Positions 26,827-36,077 of a stretch of DNA of 64,000 nucleotides are shown one piece after another. Location: positions 31,020-95,019 of the forward strand of contig JADLHA010000038.1 in NCBI GenBank assembly GCA_020848995.1, read 5' to 3'. Source of the DNA: Saprospiraceae bacterium (lineage in GTDB: Bacteria > Bacteroidota > Bacteroidia > Chitinophagales > Saprospiraceae). The position numbers and the translations under genes are program-made. The notes below the pieces were generated by a model. That model had not been told where the DNA came from. It saw only the letters and a list, made by a program, of their open reading frames with translations, and did not search any database. Position 1 is the first letter of the stretch. Every line of letters begins with the position of its first letter.

Positions 26827-26848
26827 ATTCGATAAAACGATGCAATTC

Positions 26849-28321
26849 TTACTTCTTGCGGGAAGGTTTGGCTTCACCCGTTTCTGCAGGGTCCTGGTTT
26901 CCCAGGCTGCGCTCGAGGTTACGGACCATTTTCTTGAGCTCATAGAGGTTTTTGTAGACCTCGTCCATCTCGGTGCGGGTGGCAACGGGAAGGTTGGCGA
27001 AAAACATTTTCTCCATCTGGATGTCGAGTTCCTTCTTAATTGAAAGCTGAAGGCTGCTGACTTCCGTCATGAGTTTGCTGTAGGAATCGCCCTGGAACAT
27101 TTTGGTGAAGTGCTCGTCGCCGAGGACCATCCACTCCTGGAACAACTTGACCATGCTGTCAACAGACTCACCCTTTTTCAAGCGGTCCGTTACGCGGTTG
27201 GCAAGCGCATCCATGACGCGGATCCCCTCCTGGTAGATCATGTACTGAAGTTCGTTGTTTTTCAGGCTGAGCAAGGCCATCTTATCGTACAACTCGTTCC
27301 ACACTTTGGCGTTCTTCACGTTGCTGTTCTCCTCAAACAAGCGGGACACCGGGGAGCTGGCCTCCACCATGGCCTGTTTCCAGTTGGTGTAAAACTCAAC
27401 CATTTGCTGGAAGGGGCTGACGGACATCCAGGGCTGCTGGAATGCTTGCGAGCGGAATTGGTGCAGGTTGTTGAGGCCCATTTCTGAAAACTGCTTCATT
27501 TGCTCGACAAACTGGCGGTTCATGACGTCCATCTGCTTCCGGCTCTCGTCGGGAAGGAAGCTGAAGAAACTATCCAGAAAAGCCTTGTATTTGTCGGCGT
27601 TGAACTGCTCTTTGTATCGCTCGAAGCTAAAGGCATTTTGATGCATGGCAGTAAACAGAGGAGCCCAAAGGTCGTAGAACTGACGCATCCCCGAAGCCAT
27701 CTTCTGCATGCCCTGGAATGACTCGGCTGCCGTAGTGTTTGGCATTTGCTTCCACCAATCGCCGTAGGCAGACTGCATCAGCTCCATATAGGATTTTACA
27801 AAGGGCGACCACTGCGAAGCCTGTTCGGTCCACTGCTTCTGAAATCCGTTGCCCTGCATAAAAGGATTGGATTTCATCAACTGGAAAAAGGGTTCAGCAT
27901 TCATGTTGTTGCTCATGAAGCCGTTCATCTGGTTATTCCAGTTTTGCCAAAAGTTCATCCAGTCCGCCGGCTGTCCGGAAAATGCTTTCGCATTGTCCTG
28001 CTGGCTCTGCTGGAAAGTCGTCTTGGCCCAGTTCATCTGGTTTTCAAACCAATGCTGGAAAAAGTTTTTTACGGAATCGGTGGTTTCTTGCATTTTTTCG
28101 GCAGTCTGGTTCATTTGTTGGTTGGCCATTTCCAAAACACCGGCCTGAGCATGCAGGGCCTCTTTGTAAATTTTGTTGCCTTTGTCGAGGGTCTCCTGTA
28201 CCGCAGGAACGTCTTTGGTCAGCTGGCGCGTGGCATCGACAAATTGATCGACCACTTTGGCCTGCGTTTCGACTACTAAATCTACGAGGTTTTTGGATTT
28301 GTTGCTTTTGTTCGTTGACAT
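26849..28321 (-). CDS. phaE: Class III PHA synthase subunit PhaE
   Basis: A 490-residue helical protein, longer than the roughly 360 residues of the Allochromatium form. It is rich in Gln, Asn, Met and Trp (for example WMNFWQNWNNQMNGFM), has no membrane segment, and ends in a basic tail. PhaE activates PhaC and has no catalytic residues of its own. Conserved PhaE features are the central WxxxMPxxT region and the C-terminal block NLPVATRTEMDEVYKNLYEL. The long N-terminal third (residues 1-120) looks phasin-like, with heptad-type spacing, and may bind the granule; this is inference. It is divergent from phaJ. Confidence 0.92.
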   Translation of the reverse strand: MSTNKSNKSKNLVDLVVETQAKVVDQFVDATRQLTKDVPAVQETLDKGNKIYKEALHAQAGVLEMANQQMNQTAEKMQETTDSVKNFFQHWFENQMNWAKTTFQQSQQDNAKAFSGQPADWMNFWQNWNNQMNGFMSNNMNAEPFFQLMKSNPFMQGNGFQKQWTEQASQWSPFVKSYMELMQSAYGDWWKQMPNTTAAESFQGMQKMASGMRQFYDLWAPLFTAMHQNAFSFERYKEQFNADKYKAFLDSFFSFLPDESRKQMDVMNRQFVEQMKQFSEMGLNNLHQFRSQAFQQPWMSVSPFQQMVEFYTNWKQAMVEASSPVSRLFEENSNVKNAKVWNELYDKMALLSLKNNELQYMIYQEGIRVMDALANRVTDRLKKGESVDSMVKLFQEWMVLGDEHFTKMFQGDSYSKLMTEVSSLQLSIKKELDIQMEKMFFANLPVATRTEMDEVYKNLYELKKMVRNLERSLGNQDPAETGEAKPSRKK

Positions 28322-28361
28322 GTGGGAAATTTTAATGAATGGATTGCTTTTCTTTGTGCCG

Positions 28362-28369
28362 CAAACATA
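28362..28369 (-). promoter_or_regulatory. Possible -7 box TATGTTTG for phaE
   Basis: On the reverse strand it matches TAnnTTTG, 40 bases before the phaE ATG. A TTG lies only 15 bases further up (28385-28387), a short spacing. Confidence 0.4.
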
Positions 28370-28418
28370 TTACAATAACCATCGCAAAACTGCTAAGGAA
28401 TTATTAATAATCGTTAAT

Positions 28419-28859
28419 ATGCTAAAAACAGGAGATCAGTTCCGCCATCGTTTCCGCTACTCACAGGAAGACGTTGAGCAATATGCACGCGTTTCAGGAG
28501 ACGTAAATCCGCTGCACATCGACCCGGAGGCAGGTCGCGCCAGCATGTTCGGACGCAACATCATGCACGGGTTCCTCGGAGCTTCCGTATTCACCAAAAT
28601 TTTCGGAGCACTCTGGATGGCTGACGGACACGTCTATCTGGAACAGACCCTCAAGTGGCATCGTCCGATGTTTGCCGATGTGGAATACGAAGCCGTAATA
28701 ACGGTTGTCGAGATCTTCCCTGGAAAAAACCGCGTCCGCTACGATTGCGCCGTATACGATCCGGCTACCGGCGACAAAACCATTTCCGGAGAAGCCCTGT
28801 TGCTCAATAAAAAGCAATACGTTTGGCCGGAAGGGACGGAGGATGCAACCAAGAACTAA
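28419..28859 (+). CDS. phaJ: MaoC-type (R)-specific enoyl-CoA hydratase
   Basis: A 146-residue hot-dog-fold enzyme. It hydrates trans-2-enoyl-CoA to (R)-3-hydroxyacyl-CoA, the monomer of PHA, linking beta-oxidation to PhaEC. The hydratase motif is SGDVNPLHIDPEAGRASMFG (catalytic D and H) with HGFLGASVF following. The ATG at 28419 gives the usual length; a longer frame upstream overlaps phaE and has no matching domain. The gene is divergent from phaE, which makes a compact phaC-phaE / phaJ locus. The TAA stop lies inside the left arm of a 28-base palindrome (28849-28876). Confidence 0.88.
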   Translation: MLKTGDQFRHRFRYSQEDVEQYARVSGDVNPLHIDPEAGRASMFGRNIMHGFLGASVFTKIFGALWMADGHVYLEQTLKWHRPMFADVEYEAVITVVEIFPGKNRVRYDCAVYDPATGDKTISGEALLLNKKQYVWPEGTEDATKN

Positions 28860-28876
28860 CGCACGTTAGTTCTTGG
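28849..28876. repeat. Perfect 28-base palindrome containing ACNAAC-N4-GTTNGT; carries the phaJ stop
   Basis: Two perfect 13-base arms around a 2-base centre. The core 28855-28870 is ACTAAC GCAC GTTAGT, an exact match to the dispersed motif. The phaJ stop codon TAA (28857-28859) is part of the left arm. No T-tract follows. Confidence 0.7.
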
Positions 28877-28933
28877 CGACGTTTCAACCAGCAGGAACAT
28901 GCATGGCCGTTGTTGCTGAATGGGGAGCATTAA

Positions 28934-28963
28934 AAAAGGTCCGGGGGTTATGTCGGACCTTTT
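28934..28963. terminator. Bidirectional terminator-like hairpin between phaJ and protease gene
   Basis: Ten-base arms AAAAGGTCCG and CGGACCTTTT with a 10-base loop. The flanking A and T runs make it terminator-like in both directions, which suits the convergent genes. Confidence 0.65.
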
Positions 28964-28967
28964 CGAT

Positions 28968-28989
28968 TTGCCGGGAATGAACCCGGCAA
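28968..28989. terminator. Second hairpin in the phaJ/protease gap
   Basis: Eight-base arms TTGCCGGG and CCCGGCAA with a 6-base loop, 4 bases after the first hairpin. There is no long T-tract. Confidence 0.45.
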
Positions 28990-29020
28990 GGGATGATTTA
29001 GGGTGTTATTGTCGAACCCA

Positions 29021-31618
29021 TTATTCCATTTTGATGAGTTTGAACAGATACTGGCCGTCGTTGCAGCGCAAGCGCAGGAAATAGTTTGCAGGCATGAGCC
29101 CGGAAGTCTGAAGGGAAAGTGCGTTGGAACCGGCAGTGACCTGCAGTTTCTGCTCAAGCGCCTTGCGGCCATAAGCATCTACGATGTCCAGGGCGACGTT
29201 CTGTTCAATGGGAGAAAAGAACGATAGCCTCAACGTCTGTTCAAAGGGATTTGGAGAGACCTGGAGGTCTTCCAATACCGAAGAGAATTCTTCAACAGGG
29301 CCTTCGAGGCTGCCGGCAGCTTTGATGTTGATGCTGTAGTCTTCCACTTCGCCGTAGGGGAAGGTCTGGCAGGAACTCGAGTAGCCACCGTATTTCACAG
29401 CAACCCTCATGCGCACCTTGGCGGTCGCCGCACCAGCCGGGATGGTGATGTTTGCGCTGAGCAGACTGGTGCTACTGGTTTTTTTCGAAAAGAGCAATTC
29501 GCCTGCATCGTTAAACGACTTATTGTTGTTGAAGTCGATCCAGACGCGCCAGTAAAGGTTTCCGGAACTGCCAGTAGTTCCAGCCTGATAATTCAAGGTG
29601 TACGAACTTCCCTTATTGACATCCGTCACCAGGGCTGTTCCGTCATAATAACCATTGTCGCTGGCAGAGCTGCGGTCGATGGTTCCAAGTTTAACTCTTT
29701 TGACCCATTCATATTTTGCATTATTGCCTTTGGAAACACAGTAACCGGAACCGCTCAGCGTTTTGAAAGTCAGCACGGCCGTAAACGCACTGGTCCCACC
29801 GCTGCAAACGGATTGAACGCGGACGTCGTAATTCGTACCCGGGGTCATCCCGGTCATGTTTACACCGGTTCCGGGTACGTTGACCTGATACCAGCTATTG
29901 GAAGAACTCAACTTGTACTGGAAATTGTACGAAAGCGCACCGCTGGCGGCTGACCAGGTCACGGTAGCGGAGGTCTCCGTGATGTTGGATGCCGCGAGGT
30001 TTGTCGGAGTAGGACACGTGCCACCTGCAGTGGTGAAATCTACGGTGCCGGAATAGGAGCTCTCTCCGGAAGAGCATACCGTTTTAACCCGGGTATTGTA
30101 GGTCGTGGCTGGACTGAGCCCTGTCATGTTGTAGCTCGTACTGGTCGTGCTGGCCACGATCCAGGTGCCCGAGCTGGAAGCTTTGTATTCGAATTTATAG
30201 GAAAGGGCCCCACTCACGGCGTTCCAGTTGCCCGTTGCGGTGGTTTGCCCGATGTTGGTGATGTTGAGCCCGCTGGGGGCCGTACAACCACCGCCTCCGC
30301 CACAGCTGCCCAGACAGGTGGCCCCGCTGACTTCAGAGCGGATCTTGTCGCCGGGAAGCGGCCCAAAACCGTTGCTGAAGTTGATTCCGTAGGTCGTGAG
30401 ATGGCAATAGGACATGATGGTGCCCCCGTTTTGCGGAGGAGGACCGGCGGAACAACCCCCTTCAGGGGTATAACAATTGTCGATGGGGCCTCCGGGCCAT
30501 CCACACCAGTGAGTGTGGTTGGAGCCCAGGTTGTGGCCCATCTCGTGAGTCATCACTTCTACGGTCCAACTGTAGGTTGGCACGCTTTTGTAGGTGGATG
30601 AAATGTTGCTGTAGGCATAGCGGTAGGAGGTGCAAAGTACGTCGAGCCAGGCTACGCCGCCGATGTTGTTGCCGCCAAGTGCCGCCAGGTGAGCAATGTC
30701 GCCGTTAAAGGTCGGCCGTTTGGTTTTGAATTGGTTTAAAGCCGTGATGCTGCTCGTCTTGGAGTAACCATCTTCTGTAGTCCAGATGAAAATTTCTGAG
30801 ATGGCTGTAGGAATGCTTTCGTTTGCATAAAGCGTGGCTACGTTATTGAATACGGCGGTGATCCAGCTCGCCGTTGCGGAAATGCCACCTTTATTCACGT
30901 AGAGGGCATAGTCGCATTCGATGTACACTTTAACACAGCCACCGGCACTTTGGGGTCCGCGGGGACTCGTTTTAGAATGGAATTGCTCGAGCTGATCGCT
31001 GTAGCATTCAAAGGGAACGTCTTCGGTGATATCAAGGTCATTGTAAAGGATCAGTTGTCCGGGAGCCTCATAGTTTGGCTGGATGACGATGTTGCCCGCA
31101 CCCGATGAAAAACTGCCGATCAACTGGTCGGGGAAAATGCTGATCGAAGCAAGCGAAGCGCTTTCGCTTCCGCGCACCACCCCGCGGTAATAAACTGCCT
31201 GGTCTTCAAAAGAGACAGGCCCATTGTTGTCAGTAGTCATCAATTGAAACCCTTCGGAAAGGAGGTCAACGCGGACGAGGTCTAAGGTTGCAAACGAACG
31301 TTCGTTCACAGGGAGTTCAAGGCTTAGCCACTGAGGCCGTTCGCTCAACAGTTTACCGAGCAGCCGGGTATCTGCAACAACAGACTTAAACGCATTTTCA
31401 TCTGCGCCGCGCAAGGCGTAAACGGGTTCACTGGAAAATGCGAGCGGGTTGCTGAATGCAAATGGTTGATGCTGCTCCTTTGCTGCGGCCACCTGCAACG
31501 CGACCGGAGAAAGATTTTGCTGGTCAACCCGGATGACCGGAAGGTCCTGGGCAAAAATGCCGAAGCTGATCCATGAGAACGCTGCGGCCAATAATCGGTT
31601 CTTTAAAATAAATGACAT
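29021..31618 (-). CDS. Secreted reprolysin-like metalloprotease with FN3 domains and T9SS sorting domain
   Basis: An 865-residue extracellular protein. After the signal peptide (to about 23) comes a propeptide-like region, then an M12-type catalytic domain (about 220-430) with the zinc motif HEMGHNLGSNH and the Met-turn region GTIMSYCH. A Gly-rich linker leads to two fibronectin type III domains (about 440-530 and 535-620, each with SGALSY and SPATTYN-like strands). A GEVEDYSI domain (about 640-765) follows. The last 80 residues form a type IX sorting domain (VSPNPFEQTLRLSF, KLIKME). It is exported through the gliding-linked T9SS; host or nutrient protein breakdown is the likely role. One compact palindrome lies in the coding region (31290-31305). 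Confidence 0.9.
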   Translation of the reverse strand: MSFILKNRLLAAAFSWISFGIFAQDLPVIRVDQQNLSPVALQVAAAKEQHQPFAFSNPLAFSSEPVYALRGADENAFKSVVADTRLLGKLLSERPQWLSLELPVNERSFATLDLVRVDLLSEGFQLMTTDNNGPVSFEDQAVYYRGVVRGSESASLASISIFPDQLIGSFSSGAGNIVIQPNYEAPGQLILYNDLDITEDVPFECYSDQLEQFHSKTSPRGPQSAGGCVKVYIECDYALYVNKGGISATASWITAVFNNVATLYANESIPTAISEIFIWTTEDGYSKTSSITALNQFKTKRPTFNGDIAHLAALGGNNIGGVAWLDVLCTSYRYAYSNISSTYKSVPTYSWTVEVMTHEMGHNLGSNHTHWCGWPGGPIDNCYTPEGGCSAGPPPQNGGTIMSYCHLTTYGINFSNGFGPLPGDKIRSEVSGATCLGSCGGGGGCTAPSGLNITNIGQTTATGNWNAVSGALSYKFEYKASSSGTWIVASTTSTSYNMTGLSPATTYNTRVKTVCSSGESSYSGTVDFTTAGGTCPTPTNLAASNITETSATVTWSAASGALSYNFQYKLSSSNSWYQVNVPGTGVNMTGMTPGTNYDVRVQSVCSGGTSAFTAVLTFKTLSGSGYCVSKGNNAKYEWVKRVKLGTIDRSSASDNGYYDGTALVTDVNKGSSYTLNYQAGTTGSSGNLYWRVWIDFNNNKSFNDAGELLFSKKTSSTSLLSANITIPAGAATAKVRMRVAVKYGGYSSSCQTFPYGEVEDYSINIKAAGSLEGPVEEFSSVLEDLQVSPNPFEQTLRLSFFSPIEQNVALDIVDAYGRKALEQKLQVTAGSNALSLQTSGLMPANYFLRLRCNDGQYLFKLIKME
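31290..31305. repeat. Dispersed palindrome, compact form ACGAACGTTCGT
   Basis: The exact compact core is 31294-31305. The perfect palindrome AACGAACGTTCGTT spans 31293-31306. In the 16-base register it has one mismatch (GCAAAC). It lies inside the protease gene. Confidence 0.5.
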
Positions 31619-31688
31619 TGCACAAATTTTATGAGTTGATAAAGTTCGGGAGGAAGAACCGCAAACGGATATGAAGGGAAGAACGGGA

Positions 31689-31696
31689 CAAAGGTA
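31689..31696 (-). promoter_or_regulatory. Possible -7 box TACCTTTG for the metalloprotease gene
   Basis: Matches TAnnTTTG on the reverse strand, 70 bases before the ATG. No TTG box is at the usual distance. Confidence 0.35.
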
Positions 31697-31716
31697 TGTT
31701 CATAATCCGGACTGAA

Positions 31717-31769
31717 CCTCAGGGAAAACACCCATTTTTTGAGGAATTTTTCCCGTATTTTCCCTGAGG
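31717..31769. repeat. 12-base perfect inverted repeat upstream of the metalloprotease
   Basis: Arms CCTCAGGGAAAA (31717-31728) and TTTTCCCTGAGG (31758-31769) around a 29-base loop that is itself T-rich. It lies just upstream of the possible protease -7 box, so it could be an operator or a terminator for an antisense transcript. Confidence 0.55.
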
Positions 31770-32015
31770 CTGGCTGCCAAATGATCAACAAAGGGGAACA
31801 GGTCCGTACAGAGCATCAGCGGCTTATAGTGTACATGCAATTTGTATATATGTTTGTAAAATTTATAGACCATTCTTTGAAAGCACATTATGAATTGTTA
31901 ATGGGCTAATAAGCCATGAACGCTTATAATGGCTTTAAAATGAAGGCAGGCGAATTCGATGAGGAAGGGCCATGTCACAGATCTTCTTGCGAAGAAGTAC
32001 CGATTTGAAATTGCC

Positions 32016-32023
32016 TAATTTTG
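32016..32023 (+). promoter_or_regulatory. Possible -7 box TAATTTTG for queD
   Basis: Matches TAnnTTTG, 43 bases before the queD ATG. A TTG lies 26 bases upstream, too far for a good match. Confidence 0.35.
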
Positions 32024-32066
32024 CAGAGAGAAACCACGCTCAATTTGCGCTGGGCAATCGACAACT

Positions 32067-32519
32067 ATGGAGAAAGTAAGGCTCACCCGCAGGTTCACAT
32101 TTGACATGGCCCACGCACTGCCCGGTTACGACGGTCCGTGCAGAAATATCCATGGGCATACTTACCGGCTTTCGGTAAGCCTCATGGGGACCCCGCTCCA
32201 GGATCCCGGTCATCCCAAGGATGGCATGGTCTTCGATTTTGCCGTATTGAAAAAAATGGTGGAGCAGTCCATTCTCAGCAGCTTTGATCATGCCCTGGTG
32301 TTGTCAAACCGGGAAGACCCCGAATTCGTTCAGGCCCTCTCCAGCCGGTATGAGCGCGTTGTCTGTCTTGACGTGCAGCCCACCTGCGAAAACCTGCTGC
32401 TCGCGTTCCGCCGTCGCCTGCTTGCCGTACTCCCGGAGCACCTGGAACTCGTTTCCCTCAGGCTCGACGAAACGCCCAACTCCTTTGCAGAATGGCGGCG
32501 GGAGGACAACACCATGTGA
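32067..32519 (+). CDS. queD: 6-carboxytetrahydropterin synthase (QueD/PTPS family)
   Basis: A 150-residue T-fold enzyme. Zinc ligands are the His in FDMAHALPG and both His of NIHGHTYRL; a Cys precedes that motif (GPCRNIHGH). The other family blocks are FDHALVLSN and ETPNSFAEW. QueD makes 6-carboxy-5,6,7,8-tetrahydropterin from dihydroneopterin triphosphate in the queuosine pathway; the same fold serves biopterin synthesis, so the exact product is inferred. No queC, queE or folE is adjacent. Confidence 0.88.
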   Translation: MEKVRLTRRFTFDMAHALPGYDGPCRNIHGHTYRLSVSLMGTPLQDPGHPKDGMVFDFAVLKKMVEQSILSSFDHALVLSNREDPEFVQALSSRYERVVCLDVQPTCENLLLAFRRRLLAVLPEHLELVSLRLDETPNSFAEWRREDNTM

Positions 32520-32762
32520 CGTCACCCCATCTCTATCCAAGTTCATCACACCAGAGCGGAACAGCATTTGCAAAAAGCAAGCCCCGGCATATGCTGTGCG
32601 CCGGTCTGCCGTCCCCTCTCCTGTGGTTCCTGGCAGAGATCGATAAAGCACCAGGCCAAATTGGCAGATAATTGCCTGAATTTCAAAGAAAAAGAGGACA
32701 GAATGACAGGACTTTCCATTTGGAAGGAGATTTGAGGGAAAAAGGTGAATTAAATAAGGAGT

Positions 32763-35504
32763 ATGACCTACGAGAATTTTACCATCAAAGCGCAGGATGC
32801 CATTCTGAAAGCACAGCAGATGGCAGCAGGGCTGGAACAGCAAGTAGTGGACACCAGCCATTTGGCCAAGGCCATATTGGAGACTGACCCCAAGTTGGTG
32901 GAATTTCTGTTGGACAAGATGGGCGCCGATGTTCGAAAGCTCGGATTTGAGCTCGACACGGAGATGCGCAAGCTTCCTCGGGTTTTGGAGGCAGAGAAGC
33001 AGTACCTTTCAAACGAGGCCAATGCTGCGCTGGTTCGGGCGAAGTCGGTCAGCAAGGAATTTGGCGACGATTACATTTCGCTGGATGCGATGCTCGTTGC
33101 CTTAGTGAAGGGAACCGACGCCACGGCCAGGATCCTCAAAGCAAACAAGATCACGCGCGAGGGATTGCACCAGGCCATACTCGAGTTGCGCAAGGGAAAG
33201 AAGGTGAGCGAGTCCAGTGGCGACGAAGCGTTTAACGCGCTCAACAAATACGCCATCAATTTCACGGAGGCTGCCGAGAGCGGAAAGTTGGATCCGATTG
33301 TCGGACGGGACGAGGAGATCCGCCGGATCCTGCACATACTCAGTCGCCGGAAAAAGAACAACCCGATACTCATCGGGGAGGCGGGCGTTGGAAAAACGGC
33401 CATTGTCGAGGGAATTGCATGGCGAATCGTGAAGAGCGATGTTCCCGAGAATCTGCGTGACAAGCGCATTTATTCCCTTGACCTGTCGGCGCTGATCGCG
33501 GGGGCCAAGTACAAGGGTGAATTCGAAGAGCGGCTCAAGGCGGTGATCAAGGAAGTCGTTGAATCCAACGGCAAGATCATCCTTTTCATTGATGAGATCC
33601 ACACGCTGATTGGAGCAGGTGGAGGTCAAGGCGCTATGGATGCCGCGAACATTCTCAAACCCGCCCTTGCCCGCGGCGAGTTGCACACCATTGGTGCGAC
33701 CACGCTCGATGAATACCAGAAGTATTTTGAGAACGACAAAGCGCTGGTTCGCCGTTTTCAAACGGTGATGATCGAAGAGCCGTCGGTGGAAGATACGATT
33801 TCCATTTTGAGGGGCATACAGGACAAATACGAAGTGTATCACAAAGTTGCGATCAACGATGCGGCCCTTATAGCTGCTGCGGAATTGTCGCATCGCTACA
33901 TTACCGAGCGGCAATTGCCCGACAAGGCCATTGACCTGATCGACGAGGCGGCTGCAAAACTGAGGCTTGAGCTCGACAGCGTTCCGGAAGACATCGATGA
34001 AATGGAGCGCAAATTGCGCCAGCTCGAAATTGAGCGCGAGGCCCTCAAGCGCGAGAAGGACGACAAGAAGGTTGGTGTGATCGAGGGACAACTGGCCAAT
34101 GCCCGCGAGAAACTCGAGTCGTTGCGTGCGCAGTGGAAGGCTGAAAAAGAGATTGTCGATGCAATCCAAGTCATTAAAAAGCGCATTGACGAGATCAACG
34201 TTGAAGCTGAACGCGCCGAGCGGGAAAGCGATTTTGAAAAGGTTGCCCGCCTCAAGTACGGAGACCTCAAAGAACAGGAAAAACAACTTCGCGAAGCCGA
34301 AGAGCGGTTGAAGGCTTTACCGGAAGCGTCGAGATTCACCTCCGACACCGTCACAGAAAACGACGTTGCAGCCGTCGTCAGCAAGTGGACTGGAATTCCC
34401 CTGCAGAAAATGATGCAAAGTGAAAGACAGAAGCTGCTTCACCTGGAAGAGGAGCTGGCGCAGCGCGTAATAGGTCAGAAGGAGGCGGTTGTAGCTGTTG
34501 CAGATGCTGTAAGGCGATCTCGTTCCGGTCTTCAGGATCCCAACAAGCCCATTGGGTCGTTTATTTTTCTTGGGCCAACGGGTGTGGGCAAAACCGAACT
34601 CGCAAAAGCCCTCGCCGAAGTGTTGTTTGACGATGAAAAAGCACTGACACGGATCGACATGAGCGAATACATGGAAGCGCATGCAGTATCCCGGCTCATT
34701 GGGGCGCCTCCAGGATATGTTGGTTACGATGAAGGAGGCCAGCTCACCGAAGCCGTGCGGCGTAAACCCTATTCGATCATTTTGCTCGATGAGATCGAAA
34801 AGGCCCATCCCGACACGTTCAATATCTTACTGCAAGTGCTGGACGACGGCCGCTTAACCGACAACAAAGGGCGCGTGGCGAATTTTAAAAACACCATCAT
34901 CATCATGACGAGCAACACGGGGTCCGACCTGATCCTGGAAAACTTTGAAGACCTCGAAGCAGTAGGAGACAAGCACCGGACCGAAATCATCGAGACCACC
35001 AGGCTGGAAGTTTTTGACCGGCTGAAGCAAAGTGTGCGGCCGGAATTTCTCAATCGCATTGACGACAAGATCATGTTTCTGCCGCTGACGCGCGATGAGA
35101 TTTTGAAGATTGCCGAGCTGCAACTCAGGGGATTGAAGAAGCACCTTCAGGAACAAGGCATCGTCCTTGAAGTCAGCGATAAGGCCATGAGGTTGCTTGC
35201 CGACCTTGGCTACGAGCCTCAGTTTGGCGCTCGTCCGCTGAAGCGCGTCATCCAGAAAGAATTGGTGAACGAACTTGCCCGGTGGATGTTGTCGGGGGCG
35301 TTGGCCCAGGAAAACAAAATCGTCGTGGATGCCGATGCGAAAGGCTTTAGTTTTAACGGCAATTCGCGCAGTGCAGCAGAAGGTTCCGACATGGCGGTCA
35401 CTGAGCGGCAGCGACGCATTGACGAGTTGACCAAGGCGACCCGGGATGTGGAAGATGCTGCAAGTAAAGCTGCCGGGCAGGAGGATGGCGATAAGCCCAA
35501 ATAG
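32763..35504 (+). CDS. clpB: ATP-dependent chaperone ClpB
   Basis: A 913-residue AAA+ disaggregase that works with DnaK to rescue aggregated proteins. An N-domain (1-150) precedes NBD1 with Walker A GEAGVGKT (near 203-210) and Walker [10 protein letters not shown] middle coiled coil covers about 405-525 ([18 protein letters not shown]). NBD2 has Walker A GPTGVGKT (near 605) and Walker [14 protein letters not shown]. The protein is about 50 residues longer than typical ClpB. The extra tail after residue 865 is Lys/Glu/Asp-rich and looks disordered. No HrcA or sigma-32 site is seen upstream. Confidence 0.96.
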   Translation: MTYENFTIKAQDAILKAQQMAAGLEQQVVDTSHLAKAILETDPKLVEFLLDKMGADVRKLGFELDTEMRKLPRVLEAEKQYLSNEANAALVRAKSVSKEFGDDYISLDAMLVALVKGTDATARILKANKITREGLHQAILELRKGKKVSESSGDEAFNALNKYAINFTEAAESGKLDPIVGRDEEIRRILHILSRRKKNNPILIGEAGVGKTAIVEGIAWRIVKSDVPENLRDKRIYSLDLSALIAGAKYKGEFEERLKAVIKEVVESNGKIILFIDEIHTLIGAGGGQGAMDAANILKPALARGELHTIGATTLDEYQKYFENDKALVRRFQTVMIEEPSVEDTISILRGIQDKYEVYHKVAINDAALIAAAELSHRYITERQLPDKAIDLIDEAAAKLRLELDSVPEDIDEMERKLRQLEIEREALKREKDDKKVGVIEGQLANAREKLESLRAQWKAEKEIVDAIQVIKKRIDEINVEAERAERESDFEKVARLKYGDLKEQEKQLREAEERLKALPEASRFTSDTVTENDVAAVVSKWTGIPLQKMMQSERQKLLHLEEELAQRVIGQKEAVVAVADAVRRSRSGLQDPNKPIGSFIFLGPTGVGKTELAKALAEVLFDDEKALTRIDMSEYMEAHAVSRLIGAPPGYVGYDEGGQLTEAVRRKPYSIILLDEIEKAHPDTFNILLQVLDDGRLTDNKGRVANFKNTIIIMTSNTGSDLILENFEDLEAVGDKHRTEIIETTRLEVFDRLKQSVRPEFLNRIDDKIMFLPLTRDEILKIAELQLRGLKKHLQEQGIVLEVSDKAMRLLADLGYEPQFGARPLKRVIQKELVNELARWMLSGALAQENKIVVDADAKGFSFNGNSRSAAEGSDMAVTERQRRIDELTKATRDVEDAASKAAGQEDGDKPK

Positions 35505-35513
35505 GGCAAGAGG

Positions 35514-36077
35514 CTATTCCTGCGAAAATCGCTCTTCAATGGATTTCCCCTCGACCAATAGACCGCTGAGCAAGGCTTTGCCCTTATGGATGCGGACGAT
35601 GGCCGTCAGTTCCGGCGGAGCGTCGGTCCAGTTCCACAAGGATTGAAGTTTTTCTTCCAGGACTTTGCTTTCCTCAAGAAAATATTTGTCAAACGGAAAA
35701 TTAAAGTAGATCAGATTACCGGGTTTGAGGATCAAACGAACGTTCGTCTTTAAGTAAGAAGGAATGCTGTCGGAGGGGGATCTCAGCACAGAGGCGATTT
35801 CGCCAAATCCCGTTTTATCATTTCGGAGGACCAGATAGGCCGTTTCCCCTTCGCTCCAGCTGCTGTCTGCATCCATCCGGAAGGAATCGGTGGAAAACGA
35901 CAACTGTATGTATTTTCCGCTGATGGACACCCCGGATGAGACGGCCTGCGCACGGAACCGGAATTCAGCACCGGTATTGAGCAAATGGAGGTGATCGCGG
36001 ATCATCCAAAGAGGGAGCGCGAGCTGGCAGACTGCCAGGGAAAGCAGAGCGTATCTTCTAAGAGCATCAGAATTCAT
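35514..36077 (-). CDS. GDYXXLXY-type membrane-associated protein
   Basis: A 187-residue protein with one N-terminal hydrophobic helix (about residues 9-25). It resembles the GDYXXLXY family: SGKYIQLSFS stands where the family motif GDYxxLxY is expected, and FPFDKYFLEESKVLEE fits its second conserved block. The motif Asp is replaced by Lys and the final Tyr by Phe, so it is a diverged member. It overlaps the DUF2157 gene by 11 bases. DUF2157 plus GDYXXLXY pairs are common; both roles are unknown. Confidence 0.7.
   Translation of the reverse strand: MNSDALRRYALLSLAVCQLALPLWMIRDHLHLLNTGAEFRFRAQAVSSGVSISGKYIQLSFSTDSFRMDADSSWSEGETAYLVLRNDKTGFGEIASVLRSPSDSIPSYLKTNVRLILKPGNLIYFNFPFDKYFLEESKVLEEKLQSLWNWTDAPPELTAIVRIHKGKALLSGLLVEGKSIEERFSQE
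35732..35747. repeat. Dispersed palindrome, compact form ACGAACGTTCGT
   Basis: The exact compact core is 35736-35747. In the 16-base register it has one mismatch (TCAAAC). It is inside the GDYXXLXY gene. Confidence 0.5.

Larger units (their letters stand above)
31619..32066. other. 448-base intergenic region with inverted repeat and two -7 boxes
   Basis: No gene is seen. It holds a possible -7 box for the protease gene (31689-31696), a 12-base inverted repeat (31717-31769) and a -7 box for queD (32016-32023). The middle part (31800-31900) is AT-rich. Confidence 0.5.

Noticed and set aside
33102..34286. A 394-residue leftward frame inside clpB
   Set aside because: It is antisense to well-conserved ClpB codons, with no domain or start context.
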